64,000 nucleotides of DNA from Niebla homalea (Eukaryota; Ascomycota; Lecanoromycetes; Lecanorales; Ramalinaceae): assembly GCA_019925105.1 (NCBI GenBank), contig JAHGAU010000007.1, positions 1,612,001-1,676,000 of the forward strand, in the 5' to 3' direction. The notes under the pieces were generated by a model. That model saw only the letters and a program-made list of their open reading frames with translations. It did no database searches and was not told the DNA's origin. The first letter of the stretch is position 1. The number at the start of each line of letters is the position of its first letter. The translations under genes and the position numbers were made by a program. Positions 44,174 to 56,213 of the stretch are shown piece after piece.

Positions 44174-45568
44174 ATGGTGAGAGCTCTGGAATAAGCACCG
44201 AGCCTCTTAACTCAGCTAACATTCTCGTAGAAAGTGAAGGCATTGAGCCGGCCGGTCAGCTCGCAGCAAGCTCCTGGATCAGGTGTAACATATCAACCTC
44301 GAAACCTCGATCCGGCTCTGCACCCTTTCACTAGAGGCCGCGAATATGTTCGAGCTCTACAGTCAACAAAGCTTGAACGGCTCTTCGCCGCGCCCTTTCT
44401 GGGGCAGCTTGGGAAAGGTCACGTCGATGGAGTCTACTGTATGGCCAAGGACCCAAGATCGCTAGACCACTTTGCCAGCGGAAGTGGTGATGGGGTAGTC
44501 AAGGTCTGGAATCTGACCTCTCGGGACGAAACATGGAATACCAAGGCCCACGACAATGTTGTCAAGGACATGGCCTGGACCAAGGACAAGAAGCTTCTCA
44601 CATGTGCAAGCGATAAGACAGTCAAGTTGTGGGATCCATATAACGCCCCTTCAAAAACGGCACCCGCTTTGACCTATTACGGTCAGACAGCTTTTACTGG
44701 TGTCTCGGTCCACCGCTCGTTGCCTAATTTCGCGGCCTCCTCCGGCATCATTTCGGTCTTCGATCTCTCGAGAACCTCGACAATTCCTCTGCAGACTCTC
44801 AATTGGCCAACAAGCACAGACACAATCACTACTGTTGCTTTCAACCAAACAGAAACATCCATCCTAGCATCATGTGCTACCAATCGAGATATCGTCCTCT
44901 ATGACCTCCGCACGTCGTCCCCACTGTCCAAGACAACGCTGAGCCTCGCCTCCAATGCGATCTCTTGGAACCCGATGGAAGCCTTCAATTTCTGTGTCGC
45001 TAACGAGGATCACAACCTCTACATGTTTGACATGCGCAAGATGAACCGTGCACTCAATGTTTTCAAGGATCACGTGGCCGCCGCCATGGACGTCGAATTC
45101 AGTCCAACTGGTGAGGAGCTTGTCTCTGCCTCCTACGATCGTACCATCCGTATCTGGAGCCGTGCATCTGGTCATTCGAGGGATATCTATCACACCAAAC
45201 GAATGCAGCGATGCTTCTCGGCGAGATGGACACCAGATGCCAAATACCTTCTCAGTGGTTCCGACGATGGAAATATTCGACTTTGGCGCGCGAATGCATC
45301 TTCAAGAGAGGGAATTCAGACCGCGCGACAGCGCCAGAAGCTTGAGTACGACAACACATTAAAGGCGCGTTATGGCCACATGCCTGAGATCAAGAGGATA
45401 AGCAGACATCGCCATGTACCCAAGATTGTAAAGAAAGCTGGCGAGATCAAAGGCGAGGAACTGGCCTCCATCAAGAGGAAGCGGGAAAACGAGCGGAAAC
45501 ACAGCAAGAAGGGTCAAGTCCCGCGAAAGAGCGAAAGGGAGAAGATGGTATTGCAGACCGAACAATGA
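44174..45568 (+). CDS. sof1: Sof1/DCAF13, WD40 protein of the U3 snoRNP (small-subunit processome)
   Basis: The coding part of exon 1 is just the ATG (44174-44176); intron 44177-44230 (GTGAGA...CTCAGCTAAC...GTAG) is followed by exon 2 44231-45568; 446 aa. The spliced start MKVKALSRP matches the MK[VI]K start of the family, while exon 2 alone has no ATG at its beginning. Seven WD40 repeats fill residues 65-360 (for example GSGDGVVKVWNL, CASDKTVKLWDP, SASYDRTIRIWSR, LSGSDDGNIRLWRA). The conserved Sof1 C-terminal domain follows: EYDNTLKARYGHMPEIKRISRHRHVPK, then a Lys/Arg-rich tail. The protein acts in nucleolar 18S rRNA processing. Confidence 0.95.
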
Positions 45569-46648
45569 CCTTTGACCTCGGTCGATCTTGGCAGAAGAGC
45601 GTCTCGATCTTCAGACGTGGCCGATTCTGTGGAGGTTCTACGGATCGGATCGATCGACAAATGAAATGTCCGAGTCAAAGCGGTCATTGACGGCCGCGCA
45701 TGAACGACGACTCATCCACCATGCATGCAGTGATAGGACTGTTGACTTGATTTGACAACCTGTCATCCGTCCTCTAAACAGCTTCAGGGACATGATTTGT
45801 GGACTCGAACATGGCAATAATGTTCCCTGATGATATCATGGTAGGTTGTCTAGGTTGGATGAAAAGCTTAGTCGGTGACTAACAGAGTAGCTGCAGGTAT
45901 CAATGCGCTGCGGCTTCTGGCGTGGGGGCTTGGCGCAAAAGATCTTTGAACAACCAATCACGGCAGTGTTGGGTAAGAGAGAACAGAAATCTATCAACCT
46001 CGAGCCCGCATATGCTGTTCGTTCGGCAAGAGCTGAACAGATCTGTGGCCACTCAGAAGCAATTGTGGACCCGTGAAGAACGGGAACAACGTCGTGTCGC
46101 CACGTATGCGGTCTGCTTTGACCCTTTCTCTCCTCTAATTCTGCCTATCCTTATTTAAACAACATTCTTCGCGCCGTCTTTCCAACACCTTTGATCCATT
46201 TCCCAGGGTCAATATATCATCAGCCTTTATGGATTGAGGAGGCCGGGTTTGACACGCGGCTTTCAGGGCTGACACGGTTATAAGCCCGAGCATTGTATCA
46301 GGATTCGGCAAAACGACAATTGGCCCAAAGGTTCCAAACGCTCTCCGACCTCACATTATTATCTGCTGCGGGCCCAAGGAGCTGTGCAGGTCGTAAAAGT
46401 CTTCTGCCGGTATCGGCCAACGATGATGCATGGAAGCAAGCAATCTGCAGCAGTAGTACCGTCATTCACCAACAAGGCGCTGGCTGTGTCACGCGCCCAC
46501 TTGCCGAATACATCACACCCTCAGTACTCCGGTTCCAGCAATCAACGGAGGTCCTGAATACGACGACATATTCCCACGAATTAGCTCGACACTGACTACT
46601 AGCCTGAGAAGCTTGTCGTTTTTCTACCCCAATCAATCTTTCACAGCT
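45569..46648. other. Intergenic region between sof1 and a hypothetical gene
   Basis: It holds the sof1 3' flank and the promoter of the next plus-strand gene. Frames at 45922-46158 and 46293-46595 lack features. Confidence 0.4.
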
Positions 46649-47488
46649 ATGACACCATTACTCGACGAAATGAACGGACCTACCTCACCCTCGCCACGAA
46701 CGGTGTCATTCTCCACTACATCCTCCTCCCCACTCTTCAGCCCAACAACCTCTTCCAGCCACAAGAGTTCAGAAGAAATTCCTCCGCTCATTGCCTTCGA
46801 CATCCCCCAGTCACCTTCGCGACTAGTCCCTCCGAGCACGACCTCCTTACCGAAACCAACATGGACACCCACCCAAGACGAACGCCTAATCTTGGTCCGC
46901 GCCTCTTTGAAGGCCGCCCAGCGGCGCTGGTCTGCTAGCCAAGAAATCTGGCTTGAGGAGGAACACCACTTGTTGGAGCTGAGGGCTCAACACCGCAAGT
47001 CCCTCAAACAACAGCAGCATGAAAAGGACGTGGCGAGCAAAGCTGCAGGGGTGTGGAAGGCCAGGACGTGGGGCAGGCGGCTGAGCCGGAGGGCTAGTCG
47101 GAGGGGCTCTGCTGCAGTTACCGCTCCAGCTGGAGAGGTCGGTGATGAGGATGCAAAGAAGCGGGCTGATGAGGTGGAGTATGTTGCAGACCAAGGCAAT
47201 GATGATTATGATACACACGACGACGATGAAGCTGCGCTAGGCTTGGACAGCAGCAGTGACGAAGACAATGACACTGGAAAGCACATCCCTCGCCCTACCG
47301 TTCCACGCGCTAATAACTCTTACACCATCAGCTCGGCCCTCCATCGTCTGAGCCTGCATGTCCGGAAACCGTCCGGTACTGGCAAATCGGCCGGCTCCTC
47401 GCGTCGCACCAGCCGTCGCGCCAGCAGGAACGCGAGCAGGGCGCCAAGTCATCCTGCCACCCTGCCAGTAGATGGATCAGACCTTTGA
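46649..47488 (+). CDS. Hypothetical low-complexity protein with basic coiled segment (279 aa)
   Basis: The frame is open further upstream but only with a TTG, so the ATG at 46649 is used. N-terminal 75 residues are Ser/Thr/Pro-rich and likely disordered. Residues 80-150 form a charged helix (DERLILVRASLKAAQRRW...EEEHHLLELRAQHRKSLKQQ), followed by a RRLSRRASRRGS basic patch, an acidic DDYDTHDDDEAALGLDSSSDEDND stretch and a Ser/Arg-rich tail. No domain recognised. The Arg/Ser blocks look like kinase sites or a nuclear signal. Confidence 0.65.
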   Translation: MTPLLDEMNGPTSPSPRTVSFSTTSSSPLFSPTTSSSHKSSEEIPPLIAFDIPQSPSRLVPPSTTSLPKPTWTPTQDERLILVRASLKAAQRRWSASQEIWLEEEHHLLELRAQHRKSLKQQQHEKDVASKAAGVWKARTWGRRLSRRASRRGSAAVTAPAGEVGDEDAKKRADEVEYVADQGNDDYDTHDDDEAALGLDSSSDEDNDTGKHIPRPTVPRANNSYTISSALHRLSLHVRKPSGTGKSAGSSRRTSRRASRNASRAPSHPATLPVDGSDL

Positions 47489-48976
47489 GGTGATGTTACA
47501 TGGTATAACTGCCTGCACGATACTGATCTGGGACGCTTGCACCTTATACCTCACCTGTGTCGTTGGCTCGAGACGCTTGCACTTTACGACTCCCTTGCTC
47601 TACTAGGATTGACACACGCTTACTACATCCCGATCACGTAGGGTCAGTAGCGGAAGTCTTCGCTTGAGCAATGAGATACGCTCTTCTCCATGCGCGAGCG
47701 TACCATCTCTGGGGTGGTCTAGTGAATTGGGGAATGATGATGAATTTCCTTCCGCCTAACAATGGGAGCGAGTATAGTTCAGGAGGGGCAGTAGGCAGTA
47801 TGCACGACATCCTCGTTGTTCTCAGCGCTGCTTCCTATTTTCTAACCTTAGTATCCCGAGCCATTAGAGCTAGCTTCATGATATATATTGCCCCCTCCCC
47901 CCAATGAATCTGCGATTTGATAGAAGAATCCGAACAGGGAGGCCGAATGAAGGAACTCCTCAGCGATGATGTTACAATGCCGCTTCCTTCGCACTTACAG
48001 CTACTGGTCCCGTGTTCGTCTTTTGCGATCTATGTAGTCAGTCGCTACCCTCCCCTGCCCCCCCACTTCTCCCCAATCCAATCCGATCCCATTGAAATTT
48101 GCGCGCGCGCGGGGTTCTTTCTTTTTTCTTGTCGAAGGGGGGAGAATACTGGGGCCATTTGTTATTTGTCATGGTCGCACCAAGGCGGCTCTTCCTCGGT
48201 TAACAGAAAACAGAAGCTCGAAGTAGGGATTCTTTCATAGTGTTAGGTATGCGCCGCCGCTGCCGCTGCCCCAAAATTTCGCGGGTGGTGGGATGGGTGG
48301 ATGGATGTATGTTAGTGGCGTAGGAGGAGGAGAGGGAGGAGGATGCATCCATTATTATCGGATGGGTTGAATTGGTTTTTGTAACAGTGGTTAAACTTAT
48401 CATATCGTAATCGATTTCGTGAGTGCAGCAACGGGGGAGCTGGGCTGTAATCATATGATAAAAGCATGTATTAGATCAAGGGTTTCATGCGGGCAGTAGA
48501 TTGCAGATGCCGTGATGTGGTGTCATCCAAATGTGCACACACACACATATTGCATGCGTGTGGGTCCATCGATGATGAATTAATTCTGGAGACCCTCCAA
48601 GACCGGATGGATGGTCAATCATTCTCCACGACTTTGACCCTAGCAAGCAAGCAACTACAGCAGAAGCTTGTCCCCACCCCCCTTTTGTCATAATACCATA
48701 TAAGTCTTCGTCTATGCCCATTATAAGAATACCATATATATTTGACCAAAATCTACATTACGCACCACTGACTCACTCATGCACCCATTCCCCAAAGCAA
48801 TGAAGCTCTCCCCCCCCTCCCCCCCCCTCCCCCGGGGTCCGATTTCTTGCCTTGACGACCCTCACTTCATTAATCATATCATTATATGGAATAAGCATTC
48901 ATCGACAGATCACGCTGGAAGTGACAAAGTAAAGAGAGGAAAAAAGCGCTCTTAGATGGAGGCTTCCGGGTCCCGG
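47489..48976. other. Intergenic region with C-homopolymers and a CA repeat
   Basis: Two convergent genes end on either side. It includes C8-type tracts at about 48810-48835, a short (CA)n at 48536-48548 and a GT/GC stretch near 48100. No coding signal. Confidence 0.45.
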
Positions 48977-51920
48977 TCATCCCCTGACCGTGCCGCCTAA
49001 ATCGAACGTTGGAGTGAGGCGCGGCAAGGGCCAGTCGTGGCGGTCTTTGGATTCCTTGTCTAACCCGTGCTTGGTGGGCTTGTTGTAGCTCAAGCTGGTC
49101 ATGCCTCCTCTGCCATTAGCAGGCTTTTCGCTATTACTCGTTATGGGTCGAACCGCGCCGGGGGTGGCGGCGCCTCCGGGCCTTGCGCTACTGTTTCGGG
49201 GTCTAAATTCAACGGTCCTCTTTACTCGCAGCGGATTGGAAATGATGACGTCTTCGTCCGGGTCCAAGTTCTCTTCCTCCTCCACCACCAGATCGTCGCT
49301 CTCATCATCTTCCAAGGCGTTGCCGAGACCCCAAACCTCACTCTCAGTTAACAAGCTCGCCCCACCGATTGTCTTTGCATCATCGTCGTCTAGATATTTC
49401 GCGCTTTCGGTGGGAGGAGGAATGCCGTGTAAAAAGCTGGCGGTTTTGCCGGTGGTGGTAACGGAGAGGTAGTGGGTGGAGTTGCCATTGCTAGCGGGAG
49501 CGCTGGGACGGTCTAGAGGGTCGATGTCCTCGGCTTCGGGTGGGGTCTCTGGGAAGTGACCATTGGCGGTGGTAGGGGCTTGTTTGCGAGGTGGCGGGGG
49601 GGAAAGGGTGCGTGGGGTTGACTGGGTGGGGTGTAGAGCCTTTTCGCGGCTTGAGGGTATAGGAGGATTCGGCGTTGGGGTCGAGGGGGACTGGAGCTAT
49701 GATTCGTCGAGGAGGCACGTCACCACTTGTACTCGAGTGTTTCGACGAGTAGGATCTACGTACGTCGCTACTTGGATACTTTGAGGAGGTACCTCCTTGT
49801 ACATCTGGGGGTCCATCTCCTTGGATCGAGCCTTGGCGTGGGCGAGAGAAGAAGGAAGATTGGGCTTTCTTGGGTTTGATCCTGTAGGCTGAACGACCTT
49901 GGTGAACAACAGTCGGATTTCCCTCATTCAAGGACGGTTTCTGGATGTGGGGTGGGGACGCAGTAGACGCGACAGCCTGTTTGACTGCAGTGCGGATGAC
50001 GTCGGATTGCCGTCTACTTGGAGGAGCGATAGACTCCTCTTCCTCATCCATCGAGCCAAGACTTGAGACCTGCCCATCACGAATGCTGCTCAAAGGTCGT
50101 GTAGTCCGCGAGCGTCGTAGTTCCGGTGCGCGATCAAGGGAGAGGCGAGCGCTCAAGCTTCGGCGGGGTTGAATGGCTGGCGTTGAGGGTATACAAGCAC
50201 TATCAATACCTTCGGACAATCGCTCGCTGATCTTGCTCCATGACATGATAGAGTCCCGCTGTGCCATCAGAATCCTGTTAGGCTTCTCTGGTTCTTCGAA
50301 TTGTCGATCCGCCTCTGAGCAGGTACACTTGCGTCGTTTACCGATGCCCCATTCGATCCAGCCAAGCATTTGCTTTTCGAGCTGGCCGGACGACGGACGA
50401 TCTTCGGGCTCTTTTTTTACCCCGAATTTGCACAGATTGACTAGCTCGACTACAGAGCCCCATAGCTTATGATCCTTCTTCTCCTTCTGTCCTGCCTCTT
50501 TGGCAAGCGTGTCGATCCATTTCTCAACCTGCTTCAGGTTTTTGTGAAAGGAGGCATCGGGTGGCGCATTGCCACGTCCAGCCTGTCGATTGAGCCTGCT
50601 GCGGTGTGAAGCGAATGATTTGGGAGAGTGGCCAAGTAGATAAGAGAGTACGGTGAGAATGACACTCGTAAGAGAAAATACGTCTCCCGGAAAGTGTTTC
50701 TGCGGTAAAGATACCGGGCTCGTATCGGGAGGAGCAAAGGTTGTGATGAGCGCGTTTCGAGGCTTGTGCGTTGTCGAAGATCCCGAGGACGAAGTTTGAC
50801 TCCTTGAAGCGGCTCGGCTCACTGACTCGAACCCTAGTCCTGGAAGGCCAGGGATAGAAGGTCTTCGCTCTTCCGTGCCTGCCGGACCTGTCTTCGGCAA
50901 CCTCCGCGAGGTACGGCCACCTCCGGGCAGAACGGTTTTCAAGGGAGCAGTCTCGTGAAGGCATGGTTTGCGCTGCCAGTTCTCCGGTGGGGCAAATTCG
51001 TACATCTCACCGCTGTATGGATTTGGTGACTCGTCCACATCCAGCACCCTCAAGGCATTGTAGTCATTGAGGTAGATGTTGTTGTCATGGTTGATGAGTA
51101 TGGAGGAGGGGCGGATTGCCTTGTGCACAAAGCCTCTGGAGTGGAGATATGCCAGGCCAGAGACAAGACAGTGGACCCAAGTCAACAATGTCTGCCGGCG
51201 CTCGTGCTTCTCCAGACATTTGAAATGCTTTGCAGTCTCCTTGTCTTCTAGAACGTGCTTGAGCGTCACGTCACATGAGGGAGTGAGCATGACAAAGTTG
51301 TACTCATTCTGAGAGTAGGTAGCCCACACAGTGACCAAATGACGATGTTGAATGGCAGCAATGTGCTTCAAGTGCATGATAAAGCGGATTCGATCAATGC
51401 CGTCATCGTTGGATGAGGGTATCCTTTTGCGGATATAGAGCTGATCTTGGGCCAAAACTCGATCGGTCGACGACGCAGTGGCCTGTATGCCTGCCTTCTT
51501 GACGACAGACTCCACCGGAACAACTTCCCAGCTGCCGTAGTCCACATGTCCGCCAGGCTCTAGTTCTTGTATGAGGAAATGAAATTGTTGGCGGTGAAAT
51601 TTCTTATCCAAGGTCTCCGACGTGGTGCCGAATAGGTTGAGCTCCCATAAGGCGTCTTGGGATAACGGCAGGTCATCATCATCGAATGACCTATCGATCA
51701 CCTCGAAGATCTTCTCTGGTACACCAATATCATTGAGGATGAGGAAGAAGCGTGGACTCCTCTCAAGGATCCAGTCGAGGTACGTGTCGTCTGTGAGGCC
51801 ATCACCGAAGGCTAGCACGCGATGGAGGGTATCCTGATGTCTTCGCGATCCGAGCTCTTTTTCAACATAGGTTTGGTTAATGGTGGTGCGAATCCGTTCT
51901 TGAGACCAACCGCCAGTCAT
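48977..51920 (-). CDS. Large protein-kinase-like protein (pseudokinase), one frame break near the C-terminus
   Basis: The frame from ATG at 51920 runs 809 codons to TAG at 49491. The kinase-like domain (about residues 130-360) has IRKRI at the Lys position, IQHRHLVTVWATY, GLAYLHSRGF and then VHKAIRPSSILIN where active kinases have HRDxKxxN: the catalytic Asp is Ala. The magnesium loop reads NDYN instead of DFG. It should therefore bind partners or nucleotide but not transfer phosphate. Upstream lies a conserved N-terminal domain (DWILERSPRFFLILNDIG); downstream a Ser/Arg/Pro-rich tail. At 49596-49602 the plus strand has G7. With six, the frame continues through coding-like sequence (TTANGHFPETPPEAEDIDPL) to a stop at 48977, giving 980 residues and a better acidic C-terminus. 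I take that as the true end and suspect a homopolymer error. Confidence 0.82.
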
Positions 51921-54900
51921 GTTTTTGTCAGCCTTGCACCATGATGTTGCGGGCCATGCGTGGATCAGTGATTGCCCGAGATTGGCGAAAGAGGTGGGTG
52001 TTCCAGGAGTGGTTTTCCTCAGATGGTGGATGACGGAGCTCGCGGGACACAGTTGAGTTTCTGAGAATATGGGGGTAGGCTAAATTGGCGTGGGAATGGT
52101 AGGCATGGCTTGATTCGGGTAGATAACATGCATGCCGGTTACCAATGGAGCGGGCGGTCAAGCCATCAGCTGGGGCAATAATATATACGGTCAGCCTGCA
52201 GGCTGGTCAGGTCGTCAACGCACGAAAGCTCATGTGCGCTTTCAGCCAATGTCTGATGAGCGAATGCTTATTCGGGGGCAGGGTTCACCATGCCGCCTGT
52301 ATGGTTGCGTATTTCCCCTACAGTCCACAAGTGAGAGAGGTTGGTGAAGGGTGGGGATTGTGATTTGTGGACGGCTGGCTGCATCGACTAATATATCCCT
52401 GGATCTGACATGTCGCGTGGAGGTGGAGGGAAAGGATGGGAGGAATTGATAATCTCGGTAAGCTAGTGAGTAGTAAGTACTCCGTATTTCAGGAGGATTG
52501 ACCACCAAGCGCACATGGCATGCTTGAAGATAGGTAGTGTTGAGACTTGATGTTGATCCGGCAGACGGAGTAGTAGTACGGCTGTACGGGGATCGGAATC
52601 TTCCCACGCGACAAGGCATCTCGTCCCGGCCATTATCCATGCCCAATACACCAATTGCCCATGTGCATGTGGGACTGCGCGTCTGCGGCTCACCTGCTGT
52701 CTGACAAGGATCTGCACGTTGAGAGGAAAAGTAGTAAAGTACTGGAAAGAAGCATCTGCCAAGCCTGTTCAAGGGTTTCAAGGTTCGACTCCTAAGCGGC
52801 CCACAACATGGATGGCAGGATAGCAGGTAATGTGCTGTTTCACGCCGCAATATAGGCCTGGTAGGCTGGTACGTATGCAGACGTATCGAACTCTCTTTTT
52901 CCATTCGGTCGACCTGTTCCACTTGTTCCACTGGAGACTGGAGTACTCCATACGGGATCGAGACCGCAATGTGATAGTGATGGTCGTCCAACATAAAAAG
53001 GACAACCACATCCAATCCATCGGATCCATGGGATTGAGAACCCGACTCGGAAGGATTCTAATCCAAGTCGCTATTCAGGAAGTCAATTGGTGAGCGGAAG
53101 GCTCAGGGCCTCTTTGCGAAACGAATGGGACAGAAGTGGGATGTATTTGACTGGTGCTAAATGAACGATAGAGAAAGCAATATTGATTGGATGCCTGCAT
53201 GCACCGCTTTAACACATGATGTTGATTGGTTTGAAAGGTCGACGAGATAAGATCCCGAGTAAAAGGACCTTGCGGTACGCATCCGTAGCTACTATCTAAG
53301 GTAGCTACCCCACCCTAACGTTGAATAGTGGGGGCTCGACAGGAACTCTTAATGCCTTAATCCCTAATTCCTTGGACCCGTGACCCGTACACCTGGTCCC
53401 ACACCCAAAATCTATTAGCAGCCGTCGCCATCCTCGCAAAGGACCAGGCTAGGTAGGTCTATGGCTTTGGGACGTGGGACCGTGAGAGCGCAAAGCACTT
53501 ACCTCAATAATGGGAGTTGCAATCTAGGGCCCGGTAGCCTTGAGACCCTGAAATCTCAGGCTGTTCTCCAGGAGCCTTACGGGGGCGCCGTGGCACGGTA
53601 CAGTAGTGGTGCAAGTGCAGAGAATTTGAAATACAGAAAGACCGAATCCAGACACCTCGGACAGACGCAAACAGACAATTTGTTCCTCAATTCCTCTAGT
53701 CTTGGAAAGGACCATACTGCCGTGCTTGCACGCTCGTTCTCGTCCCCTGCACAAGGTCATGAGTTCATCGTTGTCCTGTTCTAGCAGCTGACTCTCCCAA
53801 TGGACCCCCAAGCTGCTGCTCCCATTGAACGTCATCGTCCAATAGCACATGCTGGGCTTGCTTTTGATGCCTCAATACCTTGCCCAATTGGATTGCAAAA
53901 AGTATGGCACGTGAAGATTATGGTTTACCGAGACTCGCTTGACTTGATGGACAGCGACTTGGACATATGCCTCTTGATAGAGCTGCCCATTTCGGAAGGT
54001 TGACGGCCTTGTTTCACGACCCCAGGTAATCTTCAGGTCCCATAAGCACTATAATGTCTGTTCCGGATCCGGGCGCCCAAGCCTCAGGAGTGAGTCTGTT
54101 CCTTGAAGGGTGCAGCTAAAGCTCGCTCGATACAAAGGATCAATGATCACTTCCAGAGGAAGGAGTTGTGAATTAAGCATGCCCCATCCTTTATCCCCTG
54201 GATTGAGATGGAAGACTTTCGAATCACCAAAGCTTTTGAGACTGTCGCTACGGCGGGAGCCTGGTTAGTAGACCAACCCCCCCCCCATCCCGAGCGTGTT
54301 GTTACCTATCGGTAGCCGAGGGATAGGATGTCAGCTCTGATCTCCGAACAATCGCTCGGTTACTCTCTTGGTGCTTCTGTGAGCTACCATCCGCCGCGAT
54401 GCCAGTGATACTCTGCTGAACAGCTCCACCACCAGCTTGCTCATCTGAGATTTACTTTCCCACATTCTTTTCCATGGCGATTAGTGATTGATTCTGCCTG
54501 TCAAGACCACAGCATGCGTCTCGAGACTGCCAGGCGTGAGTGACCCTTTCACGTCTCCACCAGATCAGCCAGATGCGCATGGGCGCTCTTTGGTTGCTGG
54601 TCTCCATCTGCGTTATATGTACACGCGATTTCTACGTTCGAGCCTAACGTCCTTCATGATCCCGATAATCAATTTCACCCTGCATCAAGGAAGTCGGCAA
54701 CCTCAACTCTACTACATCAGACGATCTTGAGAATACGAGAACTGAAATCGACTGACAACTCGAGTGTGACAATAGAAGATAGGCGCCATAGCTTCGCTTT
54801 GCCTGTACGAGCTTTCACTGACTCTTTTGTGCATTTGCTATATGCTGCTCTTGCATGTAAACATTTGCGCCAGCAGTCCTGGCAGCATTCTACTATGCAG

Positions 54901-56213
54901 ACTTTAGGACATTATGATAATCTTCAAATACAAGGCAGCAACATTGGGAGTGAGCGATTCCTTTCCTTAGCAGGAAATTGACTCAAATTTCGAGAAGTTG
55001 GGGAGACACTGTGTATAAGGATAATGTGAAGGTTGGCCAGGTGTCTCTACCAAGGAAAGAAGCATGATCCTTGGACCTTTCATCTGATTGGCTGATCTTT
55101 TGCGCCACACCAAAGGGCACTAATGACTTGGCAAAAGTGAAACTGATGGCCCAAGCTGCTGCCATCGTCGATTATCACAGAAAATCTCTTCACTGTTTAT
55201 AGTTCCTTCTCATGCTGAACGAGTGATAGCATGGAAAGTACGGAGTATTGCTCTAGAGTAGTCAAAGGCATGTGCAATGATAGGTCAGGAACAAGGCTCT
55301 GCAAGGCTGTACGGAACACTCTGTATGTATTGCTGAGAATTGAGGCGCGAGCTTGATCGCTGATAAGGCAAGCGTGGCGGCAGTATGCAAGCAATATTTT
55401 TGATAGCAACGGCTCCGCAGCTGATAAGAAACATCCCACTTGATCTGCAATATTCACTCACATATTCATAGCCACCAAACGCAGCTAATTTTTCTTGTTA
55501 CTCGGCTCATGTAGCAGTGGGAGTGGAGGCGAGCAGAGCAGGGAAAAGAACCTCGTCGTTCGAGCCGTGTTGTCTGTCCCATAAAGTTCCACCTTGGAGG
55601 CTTGGAGAGAGATTGTGTCATTGCAGCTCCACAAATTCTCCGTGTCTAGGGAACGCTATTCCATTAGCCACCACTCAAAACAACAAAACAACCACAAACA
55701 CGAGCCAGAACCTGATTAATTCGGCAAAAAGCGGAAAGGTCGTTCTCAACAACACCGTAGTAGCTTTCCTCATACCTCTACACATTTTTCCCCCTCCTCC
55801 AGCGCCTTTTCCTTACATTCCTCCTCCCACAAACAGCAATACACCAGGCCAAGAATCCTGCGCACACATCAAGGATTCCCTTCAGATACTCAGAAGAAAG
55901 GTATGGATGATCTCTCTTATCTAGATCCATTCTTCTTGAACATCTATCATTGCATTGGAGCTGAGCGAGCTTCTGTTGACCCCAGTCCGTTAAGCCGGAA
56001 TCGCCCACTCTCATCAGCTTCCGAACACTCCGACGGATCCTGCACATCCTGCTCATCGCTTCCTGTGCGTTGCTCATCCACTGACACCAGAACTTGCCCC
56101 CTACACCGATCAATCCCCATCACTGTCCTCAATCATTCACCTCTACAAATCCATCCATGCTGACCCTACCCCACTGACAGACACCACAAACCCCTCACTC
56201 TCCACCACTAATC
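51921..56213. other. Four-kilobase gene-poor region
   Basis: The longest frame (minus 52242-53015, 257 codons) has no family match, odd composition and a fully shadowed reading on the other strand. Short palindromes occur (AGCCTGCAGGCT near 52196; GTAGCTAC twice near 53285-53309). No tRNA could be folded. It must contain the promoter of the pseudokinase gene at its left end and of the CAP20-like gene at its right end; 56160-56213 is C/A-rich like other fungal leaders. Confidence 0.45.

Noticed and set aside
52765..52800. tRNA-like GGTTCGACTCC string
   Set aside because: Flanking bases do not pair to make a T-stem and no cloverleaf is present.
52242..53015. 257-codon minus frame
   Set aside because: Longest frame of the gene-poor region but no domain, no conserved start, and shadow frames on the other strand.
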